IMG/VR virus record: IMGVR_UViG_3300027370_000004
Span: 1 to 63,636 of that record
Length of the DNA stretch: 63,636 nucleotides
Source of the DNA: a virus
Direction: 5' to 3' (one strand)
Shown piece by piece: positions 45,125 through 53,368 of the stretch. A program made the translations under genes and the position numbers. The notes below the pieces were generated by a model. The model was not told the origin of the DNA. It was given only the letters and a program-made list of their open reading frames with translations, and ran no database searches. The first letter of the stretch is position 1, and each line of letters starts with the position of its first letter.

Positions 45125-46594
45125 TCAGTTGTTACGAACAGTGAAAACTCTCTCGCCGCAAGTGTTCGACGTTGAGGCCGTATTGAACGCGCAAGCCGTG
45201 CCCACATATAGTGCGGTTGTGAGGTTGTAACCAAACTGAAATGGCGCTTGGAAAACCGTGGGCGCGGGCGATCCTCCTAAAGCTCCATCCCATGTCACCA
45301 TCGGAACGCAGGCTACTACGCCTCCGCTTCCGGCCACTTCCACGACGCATGTAATCGTAGTTACACCCTCCACGGATGCTGGATTGCTGGTTTGCGCTAT
45401 GAAATTGCTATAACTCCCCAATGACGCTGTGGTTCCCCATCCGAATGCAAAGCTACTGGTTACCGTGATTCCTGGCAGAATGCTGAAATTGCCCGTCAAG
45501 CTAAAGGTTGCACCAACAGAATTCAGGATTCCTGCCGGGATGACGCATGTATTGATTATTTGGCTGGAAGTGGTATTTCCGCTTACTGGAACATACGTGC
45601 CATTCGCGCAGAGTGTTTTACCCGTGCCCGAGCCTGCCTGTATTTCCGGGCCAAACAATTCGATCAACACGGGGACGCTTCCGGGCGAGGATACCGTATT
45701 CAGAATCCTTCCGATTATCTGTCCCGAGGTCGGATAACTTGCTCCAGCATCATGGCCATATCCAGCCGTGATTGTACTGTTCTGGACGTAATCTCCGCCT
45801 ACCGTCGAACCATCGAATAAAAGATTGGTTTCGCCGCTGGAGACGACGACTGCATTTCCCGTAGTTCCCGATGAGACTATGGTTACTCCAACAATGCCGC
45901 TCGTGTCCGATGTTTGGGCCTGCGTGACTGCCGACACTCCGCCTGTATTAGCTATTTTAGTCAACGTGTTCAAGAATGTGCCGCCGACGCTGTAATTTTG
46001 CAGCACAAAGCCCGTAGTAACTCCGCCGAATTGCGGCACGCCGTTGATGGTAGGAGTCACCAACAAACAATCGACTGTCAAGCACAGGCTGCCAGTCCCG
46101 CTTTGTGCTGTACTCGCCAAGGCTGGCGCCCCCCCTGCCGAAATAGCAGTCACGGCCAAAGGCCCGGCGATACTCTGCAACGCTCCGCTGATCGGGTTCA
46201 GGAGCACGGCCTGCGTCAAGAGTATGTCGCCTACATCCTCGATCTGGTCGATAGACCATATCTGCGCATGATTCGAGTCCTGCAAGGTCATTTTGTAAGG
46301 GGCAGGCTGGAGACGGACCTCTGCGGAGCCTAATGAATCAAGGATGATCGGATTTTGATTCTGCGTCAGGTTTCCGAGAGTATCTAAATGAAAGGTAGCC
46401 AATGGAACGGAGGTGCCAGCGGCGTAAGTATAAAGAAACCCTCCGACCAATGGATTGCCGCTGGCATCGAAGGCTTGAAACCTGGGGGGGGTTAAAAACG
46501 GATATGTAATTTGGCCCGAACTATTTGGTACAATTGCGGTCATGGCGAAGACTAGAATGGTGACCCCTATCCAGTGTTTACGCTGTAAGTGCAT
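45125..46594 (-). CDS. Tail fibre with podovirus-type N-terminal domain (489 aa)
   Basis: After a hydrophobic segment (RKHWIGVTILVFAMTAIVPN) and a possible cleavage before QITYPF, the protein reads PRFQAFDASGNPLVGGFLYT-YAAGTSVPLATF and ILDSLGSAEVRL. This is the adaptor domain by which many podovirus fibres attach to the tail. The C-terminal half is a beta shaft and a knob. Start choice is uncertain: ATG 46594 lies inside the antisense HNH gene, ATG 46543 would omit the hydrophobic part. It anchors the interpretation of the block as tail proteins. Confidence 0.8.
   Translation of the reverse strand: MHLQRKHWIGVTILVFAMTAIVPNSSGQITYPFLTPPRFQAFDASGNPLVGGFLYTYAAGTSVPLATFHLDTLGNLTQNQNPIILDSLGSAEVRLQPAPYKMTLQDSNHAQIWSIDQIEDVGDILLTQAVLLNPISGALQSIAGPLAVTAISAGGAPALASTAQSGTGSLCLTVDCLLVTPTINGVPQFGGVTTGFVLQNYSVGGTFLNTLTKIANTGGVSAVTQAQTSDTSGIVGVTIVSSGTTGNAVVVSSGETNLLFDGSTVGGDYVQNSTITAGYGHDAGASYPTSGQIIGRILNTVSSPGSVPVLIELFGPEIQAGSGTGKTLCANGTYVPVSGNTTSSQIINTCVIPAGILNSVGATFSLTGNFSILPGITVTSSFAFGWGTTASLGSYSNFIAQTSNPASVEGVTTITCVVEVAGSGGVVACVPMVTWDGALGGSPAPTVFQAPFQFGYNLTTALYVGTACAFNTASTSNTCGERVFTVRNN
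46526..46534 (+). promoter_or_regulatory. Extended -10 promoter of the second HNH gene
   Basis: TGGTACAAT followed by 7 nt and ATG 46542, with no Shine-Dalgarno. Same geometry as the promoters at 47130, 53354, 58609 and 58836. No clear -35. Confidence 0.55.
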
Positions 46595-47114
46595 GTTTTT
46601 CCCCTGGCAGCAAAATTCCAAACGTGGACCACAAAGATTTTGCAGTCGAGCGTGTAAAGCCAAGCCACTCGCCGAGCGATTCTGGCCTAACGTCACAAAG
46701 ACTGATACCTGTTGGCTGTGGGGTGGACCAAGTGACCGGGATAGATACGGCGTGATTGGTGCTTACCCGAAGCGGGGTAAGAATCTTCGAGCAACCCATG
46801 CATCGCTCATTCTCCACAATCGCGGGGTTCCAGACGGAACGGTTATTTTGCATACCTGCGATAATCCGCCGTGCGTGCGACCAGATCATCTGGTTCCCGG
46901 TACTCATCGCCTTAATCGTGCTGACACTATTGCGAAGAATCGACACGCCAAGGGGGAGAGAGATGGGCGAAGCAAACTCAAGGAGAATTCCGTCCTTGAG
47001 ATAAGAGACCGATTCGCGCGCGGTGAAACTATGGGCTTCATTGCGCGAATTTTTAAAGTTTCGGATGTACAAGTCTCCAACATCGTTCGCCGCAAACAAT
47101 GGAAGCACATCTAG
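46542..47114 (+). CDS. HNH homing endonuclease with zinc ribbon and HTH (190 aa)
   Basis: Starts MAKTRMVTPIQCLRCKCMFF. A front zinc ribbon (CLRCKC...CSRACK, residues 12-39) is followed by the homing prelude ERFWPNVTKTDTCWLWGGPS. The HNH finger is HTCDNPPCVRPDHLVPGTHR-LNRADT (C-D-N-P-x-C-x-x-P-x-H-L), and the C-terminal helix-turn-helix is GFIARIFKVSDVQVSNIVRR. Complete. It is antisense to the leftward late block, upstream of the body of the adaptor-type fibre gene. Probably leaderless. Confidence 0.92.
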   Translation: MAKTRMVTPIQCLRCKCMFFPWQQNSKRGPQRFCSRACKAKPLAERFWPNVTKTDTCWLWGGPSDRDRYGVIGAYPKRGKNLRATHASLILHNRGVPDGTVILHTCDNPPCVRPDHLVPGTHRLNRADTIAKNRHAKGERDGRSKLKENSVLEIRDRFARGETMGFIARIFKVSDVQVSNIVRRKQWKHI

Positions 47115-47168
47115 CGCGATGCAGCCCAGTGCTAGAATTGCGAATATGTGGATTGTTTTCTTGGCCAT
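47115..47168 (-). other. Signal-peptide-like start on the minus strand beside the HNH gene
   Basis: MAKKTIHIFAILALGCIA reads from 47168 to the end of the antisense HNH gene. It resembles the signal peptides of the other tail genes, but has no ribosome site and shares its DNA with a plus-strand membrane peptide. It may be the cut-off first half of the fibre gene's signal peptide. Confidence 0.35.
47130..47138 (+). promoter_or_regulatory. Extended -10 promoter of a small membrane-peptide gene
   Basis: TGCTAGAAT, 7 nt, then ATG 47146; no Shine-Dalgarno and no clear -35. Part of the leaderless promoter set. Confidence 0.5.
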
Positions 47169-47244
47169 TGTGATTACGCTTTTAGATTCTCACCGCGAAC
47201 AAAGGCGTAGACGCTGGTATCGTAAGTTTTGGTTCGGCTACTGA
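47146..47244 (+). CDS. Small membrane peptide with a basic tail (32 aa)
   Basis: MWIVFLAIVITLLDSHREQR is a membrane helix followed by a strongly basic, aromatic tail (RRRWYRKFWFGY). Overlaps the converging ejection-protein stop by 7 nt. Supported by a promoter with the same spacing as other plus-strand singletons. On the minus strand the same DNA encodes a signal-like segment, so one of the two readings may be chance. Confidence 0.5.
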   Translation: MWIVFLAIVITLLDSHREQRRRRWYRKFWFGY

Positions 47245-48170
47245 CCCGCAACTTTGTCTAGACCGACGATCTTTGATGCGCCGTATAGTCCCGCCCCGGT
47301 CAAAGCTGCTTTCCATGCCGCGTTGATTGCATCTTCACTAAATCCCTTAAGCTGCATAGCATGGTGATACTCTTTCATGGCATCGGCGAATTTCTGTCCC
47401 TTTCCTACGGTATCGGCAGCATCTTCCAAACTCCCCTTTAGATTTTGATTCAATTGCCCCACAAGACGTTTGGTATTCGGATTCAGCTTCATCTGCTCAT
47501 CGGCTGACAGTTTCGAGATATTAGACTGAAAATCTTTCGCTTCCTCATAGGTCATTGGAGCGGAATTGGGAGCCGTGAGTCTGCGGACCAACTTATTTAC
47601 GGAACTTGGGAGATTCGCCCCCCTCTGCGATTGCTCATAAATCTTCAGCGCGGTATCTCCCACGTCTGACGTATCAATCGGAATAGACCCCGCCGACGCT
47701 TTCACATCCTGAAGTGCCGCTTCTGCTCTGGAAGCACTCGGGATTGCGTTTGCAGCCGCGCCTACGGCCTTTGCCGCCCCAGCGGTGCCCAAAGCGACCA
47801 GAGCCTGCCCTGCGCCTTGTCCAGCCGTCTCTTGGGCTGCTTTCGCATATGTGCCGACTGGATCAGGAGAGGCATTGATATCTTGAATTGCTGCTGGAAC
47901 CTGCGCCGCTTGCTCTGGTATCTGCGCGATGCTTTTGGCGGTATCAATCGGGTGCGCGATCATATGGCCTACGCCCGTAACCGCGTCCCTTACGCCCCTG
48001 CCGATACTCTGCACTCCCGATAGAGTCGCGTCCTTGTAGGAATCAAGTGGAATGTCCTTATCCAGAAATCCCTTCTCTGGCGCTGGCGCATAGCTCGCGC
48101 TCGGGTCGAATCCCGCCGCAACTGGCGCGTAAGACTGACTTGGATCGAAAGTTACTGCCGCTGTGCTCAT
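47238..48170 (-). CDS. Internal virion / DNA-ejection-type protein (310 aa)
   Basis: Ala/Gly-rich helical protein. Residues 1-30 contain a repeat (FDPSQSYAP, FDPSASYAP). Amphipathic or mildly hydrophobic stretches follow (GQALVALGTAGAAKAVGAAA) and a long helical C-terminus (EQMKLNPNTKRLVGQLNQNL, KFADAMKEYHHAMQLKGFSE). The order gp10-like, then three Gln/Ala-rich proteins, then tail fibre matches podovirus layouts in which ejection proteins precede the fibre. ATGA-coupled to the upstream gene. Homology to a named family is not evident. Confidence 0.7.
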   Translation of the reverse strand: MSTAAVTFDPSQSYAPVAAGFDPSASYAPAPEKGFLDKDIPLDSYKDATLSGVQSIGRGVRDAVTGVGHMIAHPIDTAKSIAQIPEQAAQVPAAIQDINASPDPVGTYAKAAQETAGQGAGQALVALGTAGAAKAVGAAANAIPSASRAEAALQDVKASAGSIPIDTSDVGDTALKIYEQSQRGANLPSSVNKLVRRLTAPNSAPMTYEEAKDFQSNISKLSADEQMKLNPNTKRLVGQLNQNLKGSLEDAADTVGKGQKFADAMKEYHHAMQLKGFSEDAINAAWKAALTGAGLYGASKIVGLDKVAGQ

Positions 48171-49801
48171 TGCGGGTCTGCCGCCAAGACTTTGCCGTCT
48201 TTGTCTACCTTCGTTGCCTTGAACGTTCGCCCGTTCTGCACGATGGCATCGCCTACCTTATGGCCTGTCGTTTGCGCTGGAGGGGTCTGCCCGCCACTTT
48301 GCGCTCCCTGCCCCACTCCGTGCTTCTGGAACACTGCCTGCGCGGAAGGCAGTACCGGAGTGTACGTCGTGTCGCCCGGTATCTGCTGCTCGTAGCGCTC
48401 TTTGTAAGTCTGGAGCTTTTGCCCCAAGATGCCCAACTGCGAGTTGACCAAACTGGAAAGTTGTTTTGGCGAACTCGCCCCGCTGATGGTTGATTTGATT
48501 TGCGCGATTTCTGAGTCAGTGGCGTTGCCTTTCAAAGCCGAGGCCATTTCACCGGACACCGCATTTCTCACGCCTTCAAATGTCGTAGGGGCATCTCCGC
48601 CGAAGGTTGTTTTCAGGTAGTTGTAGGCTTGATTTCCCGGCTTGAAATTACCGTTATCGAGGGCTTGCGCAGCCTCATCCAAGGCGTCTAAATGAACTGA
48701 GGCCGTATTCAGCGCCCCGATATTTCTGCCATCGGCTCCCGTTGTGAACGCCTTCCTGATCTGCGCTCTCTGCTCACTCCACTGGGGGTCGATTTGGTAA
48801 ACAGACTGCATTACGCCTTGCCAGTAAGGTGTCTTTTGCGCGAATCCTGACGGCGGAGATTGACGGCCTTCCACGATAGCCTTGACCACCCCTGCCTTTG
48901 GCCCAAGGGAGTTGTAAATCTGTTCTGGTGTCGATCCTGCCGGAGCACCCCCGGTACTCGGGGGATTGTTCTGCAAACTGAAGTTGAAGGCGGGAACAAG
49001 AGTCTTCGCATATTTCTGATAATCCGCGAGAGTCTTTCCGGGGTGTTGCGCTAGCCATGAAGTTGCTTCCTGATTCTCCAGCGGTACGCCGGGGACTAAT
49101 CCACCTTGTTGCGCCCCGGTCAATTGCGCCTGATGGAGTTGACTTTCCGTATCCGCCGACTTCGCTTGCGCTGCGTTCTTAATTGCCTCTTGCTGCTTGG
49201 GCGAGGCTGCTATGGCCGCATCCGCGACTTTCTGAATTGAAGTCGGGTCTTGCGAGAACTGCTGCCTCAACTGCGCCGCCATGTTTGGATCGACTTCCGA
49301 AAGATGCGCGAGTGCGACACCAGCCGCCGCTGGAGAATACCCAGCAGATTTAATTTCCGCCCCCAAGCTGCCCATATAATCCTGCTGAGCCGAGGCCGTG
49401 TCCTGCTTCGTCTTTAGCAGCGTGGCTTTTTCTTGGTCGATCTTGTTGAATGTCTCCGTGAGTTGCGGAACAAGAGAACCGTTGCCGGAGGCCGCAACCT
49501 GACTCAGTACCTTCCCAGAATCAAATTTTGGAGCACCCGTTACAGGATCGGGCGTCAAAGCTCCTTGAAATGCCGCGTCCATTGCCTGCGATTGTTTCAG
49601 TTGCCGCTGTTTCTGCTGGTTGTCGAGTAAACCAGCTTCTAATTCTTGCTGCTGCTGCTGAAGCTGTCCCGGTGCAAGGGCTTGTTTCTGTTGAGTCTGA
49701 GATTGAAGCGCCTGAATCGAGGCGAGTTTCTGGTAGTCCCCCAAAGGTTCGGGGGTTTGGGGCTGAATCGCGAGGTTAGGAAGATGAATCAGGGAACTCA
49801 T
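48167..49801 (-). CDS. Large internal virion / DNA-ejection-type protein (544 aa)
   Basis: Very Gln-rich N-terminal coiled coil (LASIQALQSQTQQKQALAPG, QLQQQQQELEAGLL). Helical middle (TETFNKIDQEKATLLKTKQD) and a conserved-looking block PYWQGVMQSVYQIDPQWSEQ, LDALDEAAQALDNGNFKPGN, RNAVSGEMASALKGNATDSE. Ends with a small SH3-like stretch (GDAIVQNGRTFKATKVDKDG). Composition and position fit a P22-type ejection protein that leaves the head with the DNA. Overlaps both neighbours by 4 nt. Confidence 0.72.
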   Translation of the reverse strand: MSSLIHLPNLAIQPQTPEPLGDYQKLASIQALQSQTQQKQALAPGQLQQQQQELEAGLLDNQQKQRQLKQSQAMDAAFQGALTPDPVTGAPKFDSGKVLSQVAASGNGSLVPQLTETFNKIDQEKATLLKTKQDTASAQQDYMGSLGAEIKSAGYSPAAAGVALAHLSEVDPNMAAQLRQQFSQDPTSIQKVADAAIAASPKQQEAIKNAAQAKSADTESQLHQAQLTGAQQGGLVPGVPLENQEATSWLAQHPGKTLADYQKYAKTLVPAFNFSLQNNPPSTGGAPAGSTPEQIYNSLGPKAGVVKAIVEGRQSPPSGFAQKTPYWQGVMQSVYQIDPQWSEQRAQIRKAFTTGADGRNIGALNTASVHLDALDEAAQALDNGNFKPGNQAYNYLKTTFGGDAPTTFEGVRNAVSGEMASALKGNATDSEIAQIKSTISGASSPKQLSSLVNSQLGILGQKLQTYKERYEQQIPGDTTYTPVLPSAQAVFQKHGVGQGAQSGGQTPPAQTTGHKVGDAIVQNGRTFKATKVDKDGKVLAADPQ

Positions 49802-50616
49802 TGATTAAGCCAATCGTCTACGCTCGGGGGGCCGGGAGCATTGTTCTGACCCGCCTGGGATAAAGCGTAGATTGATGCCAGCGTTCCGTAATTACCTAAG
49901 CTATTCCCAATCGCGTTGTAGCCCGACGCTGTAGCACTAGCAGCGTTCACCGCATCCTGCCCTTGCTGCGCTCCCGCCGTCAGATCGATGTTCGATGTAT
50001 TCGACGCTGCTTGCTGGCCCTCCTGTCCTAGTTGGCCCGCTGTCGTCTGCCCCAATCCCGCGACCGACGCGAGGCGGTTGAACTGATTCGTCTGCCCCTG
50101 CTGGAATTGGTTGTAGGACTGCTGATACTGAGTGAGAGCGTTATTAAAAGACTGCTGATAAGTGTTGGAGGCGAGACCCTGAGAGTACTGATCTAACGCC
50201 GCTTCTGTGCCGCCAGAAAGCAATCCGCCCTGTGCCGCAGCCGAATTCGCAATCGCATCCTGACCCTGCTTAAGGGTGAACTGATAGCCGGGAGTCGCTT
50301 CCGCCTGTGCTGCGGTCGGTGCTGCAAATTGACCTTGCCACTGCTGAGTAAGACCACCGCCCGGAGCTAATAGGCCGGATAGGTCGCCTACTGCGGCTTG
50401 CCCCGCTTGCAGGAATGGAGCCTGATTCTGCTCTTGAGTATCGAATTCCTGCTCTTGGAAATTGAGGGCATTTTGTGCTTCTTGCGCTTGAAGGTCGGAG
50501 GCACTTTCCGAGGCATTGGCAACACCCTTTTCGCCTTCATAGCTGGCAATCCCCCCAGCCGCCGCGCCCGCTACCCCAACTCCAAGAGCAATCGCTGTTC
50601 CAGTGGCTACGCTCAA
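49798..50616 (-). CDS. P22 gp7-like DNA transfer protein (272 aa)
   Basis: Starts MSVATGTAIALGVGVAGAAA, a Gly/Ala hydrophobic opening as in DNA transfer proteins, then a Gln-rich helical body (QAQEAQNALNFQEQEFDTQE, QYQQSYNQFQQGQTNQFNRL). The motif PGYQFTLKQGQDAIANSAAA-QGGLLSG is characteristic of this family in podoviruses. Ends DDWLNQ. Packaged in the virion and injected to help DNA cross the envelope. First of three ejection-type proteins. Confidence 0.82.
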   Translation of the reverse strand: MSVATGTAIALGVGVAGAAAGGIASYEGEKGVANASESASDLQAQEAQNALNFQEQEFDTQEQNQAPFLQAGQAAVGDLSGLLAPGGGLTQQWQGQFAAPTAAQAEATPGYQFTLKQGQDAIANSAAAQGGLLSGGTEAALDQYSQGLASNTYQQSFNNALTQYQQSYNQFQQGQTNQFNRLASVAGLGQTTAGQLGQEGQQAASNTSNIDLTAGAQQGQDAVNAASATASGYNAIGNSLGNYGTLASIYALSQAGQNNAPGPPSVDDWLNQ

Positions 50617-51182
50617 TTTTTCACCCGATCATAGAAACATATCCAGATCAGCCGCCCGTCGCTCGGCCCTGCTCCAAATGCTTCATGCGGCCATCGGGAA
50701 TGAAACCATGAAGTCGGATAGGTCACAAATCTATTCCAGCGCATCGGCACAAGCGAAGTCTGCCGCCACAAGCTCAAGTCTTTCCAGTCCTTCGTCATCT
50801 GGGAGTAAAACTCCGGAGTTTGGTTGAATGTGAGTCTTTCCGCGCCCGAAGGAATATGTTTCCAGAACGCCGTTCCGCCTTTGCACTGCTCCGGAGTGTT
50901 TAGGTACAAAACACTCGCAAAGTCAGCGCAGATTTCATCCGAATGCACCCAGCTATGCGGCAATTCGCCTTTAAGGTTCAGCCGGAAGCAAGAGAGTTTC
51001 GGCGTAATCTTGCAACCCGCGATGTGAGCTATTCGCTCAAACCAGTGCTCAACGGGATAAGTCGAGATTCCTGTGTACGTCCCGCCGTCCGGACCTTCTC
51101 GCGTAACGAATGGGCTGTATATGACGGCTTTTCTAACCGCCGCTAGGTCGGGCGCGAAGTTATCAGCGATGAGTGGATTCAC
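50613..51182 (-). CDS. 2OG-Fe(II) oxygenase-like protein (189 aa)
   Basis: Putative iron- and 2-oxoglutarate-dependent dioxygenase. Pattern: SCFRLNLKGELPHSWVHSDE (His80-x-Asp82), FASVLYLNTPEQCKGGTAFW (the strand after HxD), RFVTYPTSWFHSRWPHEAFG (distal His161 or His166) and DGRLIWICFYDR (Arg for 2-oxoglutarate). This resembles DUF6445-type proteins in other phages. The substrate is unknown; hydroxylation of a virion or tail protein is possible, given its position between tail hub and ejection genes. Overlaps both neighbours. Confidence 0.75.
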   Translation of the reverse strand: MNPLIADNFAPDLAAVRKAVIYSPFVTREGPDGGTYTGISTYPVEHWFERIAHIAGCKITPKLSCFRLNLKGELPHSWVHSDEICADFASVLYLNTPEQCKGGTAFWKHIPSGAERLTFNQTPEFYSQMTKDWKDLSLWRQTSLVPMRWNRFVTYPTSWFHSRWPHEAFGAGPSDGRLIWICFYDRVKN

Positions 51183-51598
51183 AAAGTAGCCTGAAATGTA
51201 CTTTCTACGAACTGATAGCCCATGCGCTCATAGAAACTACCTACCTTCTCGTTGGGCGCGATCATCTGCATTCGCTTCGCGCCAGCTTTCTTCGCCAATT
51301 TTTCTGCTTCTTTCAGCAGTTTGATCCCTTCCCCAAGCACTTCTGACCACCAGAAAACCTCGCCTGCTACGGTCTCCCCGGACAGAAAGTGCGGATACAC
51401 AATGTAGCCGAGCATAGCTACAATTTTGCCTTGCCGCTCCGATACCAACAGTGTATTCATCGCGATCAGTTGCTTGGCAGTCTTCGCCATCTGCTCTGGA
51501 TTGTCATTGATGTGCTGCCCGTAGGTCGTTTCCTCGCGGAACCTCTGCCCCATCTGGACTAATCGCGGGATGTCGAACTCTTTGGCGAGGCGAATCAA
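51179..51598 (-). CDS. GNAT-family acetyltransferase (139 aa)
   Basis: The TTG start at 51598 overlaps the upstream TGA and gives MIRLAKEFDIPRLVQMGQRF, the usual opening of phage GNAT proteins; a longer GTG start is less likely. Strand VSERQGKIVAMLGYIVYPHF, then GEVFWWSEVLGEGIKLLKEA (acetyl-CoA loop region, V..EVLGEGIKLL), AKRMQMIAPNEKVGSFYERM and GYQF close the fold. Substrate unknown; may acetylate a structural protein or be a moron. Confidence 0.8.
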   Translation of the reverse strand: MIRLAKEFDIPRLVQMGQRFREETTYGQHINDNPEQMAKTAKQLIAMNTLLVSERQGKIVAMLGYIVYPHFLSGETVAGEVFWWSEVLGEGIKLLKEAEKLAKKAGAKRMQMIAPNEKVGSFYERMGYQFVESTFQATL

Positions 51599-51849
51599 AA
51601 TGGCACACTCGCAAACTTGATCCACTGGTCTGTAGCTATGCAGACGAAAAGCGATGTCCCGTCCGTGGCGATCTGTCCCGCGCTGCCTGTCGAATCCGAC
51701 GCAGTTGGCACTTCGCCCGACAGCGCCGGAGAATTAACAGCCTGCGTAAGCTGCGTAAAACCTTTCTGCCACTGCCAACTGAGTGTTCCATCTTTTTCGA
51801 GAACAGGAGTGCGGAAAAGGCCCGCAAATACTTGAGGAATTGCGCTCAT
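51595..51849 (-). CDS. Small virion-type protein (84 aa)
   Basis: MSAIPQVFAGLFRTPVLEKD, then a linker and GSAGQIATDGTSLFVCIATD-QWIKFA, a small beta motif widespread at the ends of phage tail-adaptor and fibre genes. Overlaps its neighbours by 4 nt. Probably a tail accessory or fibre-attachment protein. Confidence 0.72.
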   Translation of the reverse strand: MSAIPQVFAGLFRTPVLEKDGTLSWQWQKGFTQLTQAVNSPALSGEVPTASDSTGSAGQIATDGTSLFVCIATDQWIKFASVPF

Positions 51850-53354
51850 TGCATCTGTGCCAGTTTCAAGGGCAGTCTCCTCTGCTTTTCCATGCCCGGA
51901 GCGTCAAGGTAAGCATCTACGATTCTTGCAGGGAATGGATCGGTAGTGCTTACTTCAAAGATCACGCTTCTTGCCCTGCCCATTCTGCGAACTAAAAGTC
52001 TCCTCGCAAATTCTCCAGCCTGCCCACCATCCATAACTACGGGATCAGTCCAAGTGTGCCCACCATCTTTCGACATCCTGAAATAAAACTCCGGCCCTCT
52101 GGGATTGCCTTCGGTGTCAGTAAGGGGCGGTTGCGGGCCTAAGCCGGACTCGATGTAAAGCTGGAATTGATTCAGGAACATGAACTCTTGTTCGGACGAT
52201 ACTGGAGGCCCTCTGCGAATCCTTTGAATCGGCTTGCCATTGTCCGTCAAGTAGGCGTTCGACATGATGTAGATGTTGCCCGAAGCCCTATCGCCGACTA
52301 AGTGCTGTACTCCGTCAAACATATGACAAGCACTCAAGTGCGCTTGCAGCCCACCAATTCCTGACGCGGGTTCATGCCAGAGACCCGTTGCCACGTCGTA
52401 TCTCCATGACTTATTGGCTGTAGGAAAGTACCAATGGGCGCAAGAGTGGCCAAGATATTGGAAAGAGTAACCGATAGCGTCCGCCATTGTCGGATAGTTC
52501 TGCCATTGGTTCTCGATAGCATGCGTGGAAATCCTTGTGGGAAGATAGCCATTCGCCCTCCACGCAACTCCAGCGCCTCTCTCGTCTCCGCCTATCCACA
52601 TGACCGAGTTGTCGAGCTTCACTGGACTCTGCGGGGCGATGATACCTTGCTCGATAAATCCACCGGGCACTGGCAGATAGGGAAATATCGGAGCGCCCGC
52701 ATCGAAGTAAGGAATTGTCTGCTTTGACCCCCAAAACCAAACCTCTCGATGGTCTACCAGCATCGAGAGCACTTGGTCTGGAAAAACCGACACTATCGTA
52801 AAATTTAGCGGACTCCAGCCTGTCGCCGATCCGTTCAGCAGAGAGGAAACCTGGATCGTTTGCGAGTTCGCAATTAGGGCAATAAAGAAGCCGTCCGAGA
52901 AGCTGATCTGAGCCACAGGGCCAATGACTACCGTGCCGGAAGTCGTGTCGATCTGCGTCAGAGTATTGATGTTTAACTGGAAGAGAAACAAGAGTCCAGA
53001 ACTGCACACCATCAACTGATTCGCATTGTTGGCCGCAAAGGAACTCGGCCCGTTCGCCACGCCAAGCTTGCCAAAATTCGTTACAAACTGCGTGTTGACG
53101 ACTTCAAAAAGGTACTGGTTGTATAAGTCTTGCCCAATGAAGAATCGCCGCCCAGCGAAGTGAAAGCATGTAGGAACCGACAGCATGCCGGGCAAAGTCG
53201 CATAGAGTCCCAGCCCCGGCGTGGGGTACAGAGCCATTGCTGACTGACCGACGCCGCTTTCAATCTGCTCTGGATACCAATTTACTGCGACCTCACAATC
53301 GGCATTGGGGCTTTGGGAAGTGTAAAAGCCACTCGTGAAGGCTATTCTAGCCAT
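51846..53354 (-). CDS. P22 gp10-like packaged-DNA stabilisation protein (502 aa)
   Basis: Tail hub/neck protein that plugs the portal channel. Starts MARIAFTSGFYTSQSPNADC-EVAVNWYPE, the family start in which each virion protein reads genome-derived MYP... Beta-propeller-like repeats include LFLFQLNINTLTQIDTTSGT, NSVMWIGGDERGAGVAWRAN, AHWYFPTANKSWRYDVATGL-WHE and a close FYFRMSKDGGHTWTDP. Length and position (after gp4-like) match P22 gp10. The minus-strand start overlaps a plus-strand promoter. Confidence 0.88.
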   Translation of the reverse strand: MARIAFTSGFYTSQSPNADCEVAVNWYPEQIESGVGQSAMALYPTPGLGLYATLPGMLSVPTCFHFAGRRFFIGQDLYNQYLFEVVNTQFVTNFGKLGVANGPSSFAANNANQLMVCSSGLLFLFQLNINTLTQIDTTSGTVVIGPVAQISFSDGFFIALIANSQTIQVSSLLNGSATGWSPLNFTIVSVFPDQVLSMLVDHREVWFWGSKQTIPYFDAGAPIFPYLPVPGGFIEQGIIAPQSPVKLDNSVMWIGGDERGAGVAWRANGYLPTRISTHAIENQWQNYPTMADAIGYSFQYLGHSCAHWYFPTANKSWRYDVATGLWHEPASGIGGLQAHLSACHMFDGVQHLVGDRASGNIYIMSNAYLTDNGKPIQRIRRGPPVSSEQEFMFLNQFQLYIESGLGPQPPLTDTEGNPRGPEFYFRMSKDGGHTWTDPVVMDGGQAGEFARRLLVRRMGRARSVIFEVSTTDPFPARIVDAYLDAPGMEKQRRLPLKLAQMQ

Positions 53355-53362
53355 GCTAGACT
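53354..53362 (+). promoter_or_regulatory. Extended -10 promoter of a plus-strand single gene
   Basis: TGCTAGACT, 6 nt, then ATG 53369, no Shine-Dalgarno. Overlaps the first base of the gp10-like gene on the other strand. Confidence 0.55.
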
Positions 53363-53368
53363 GTCACC

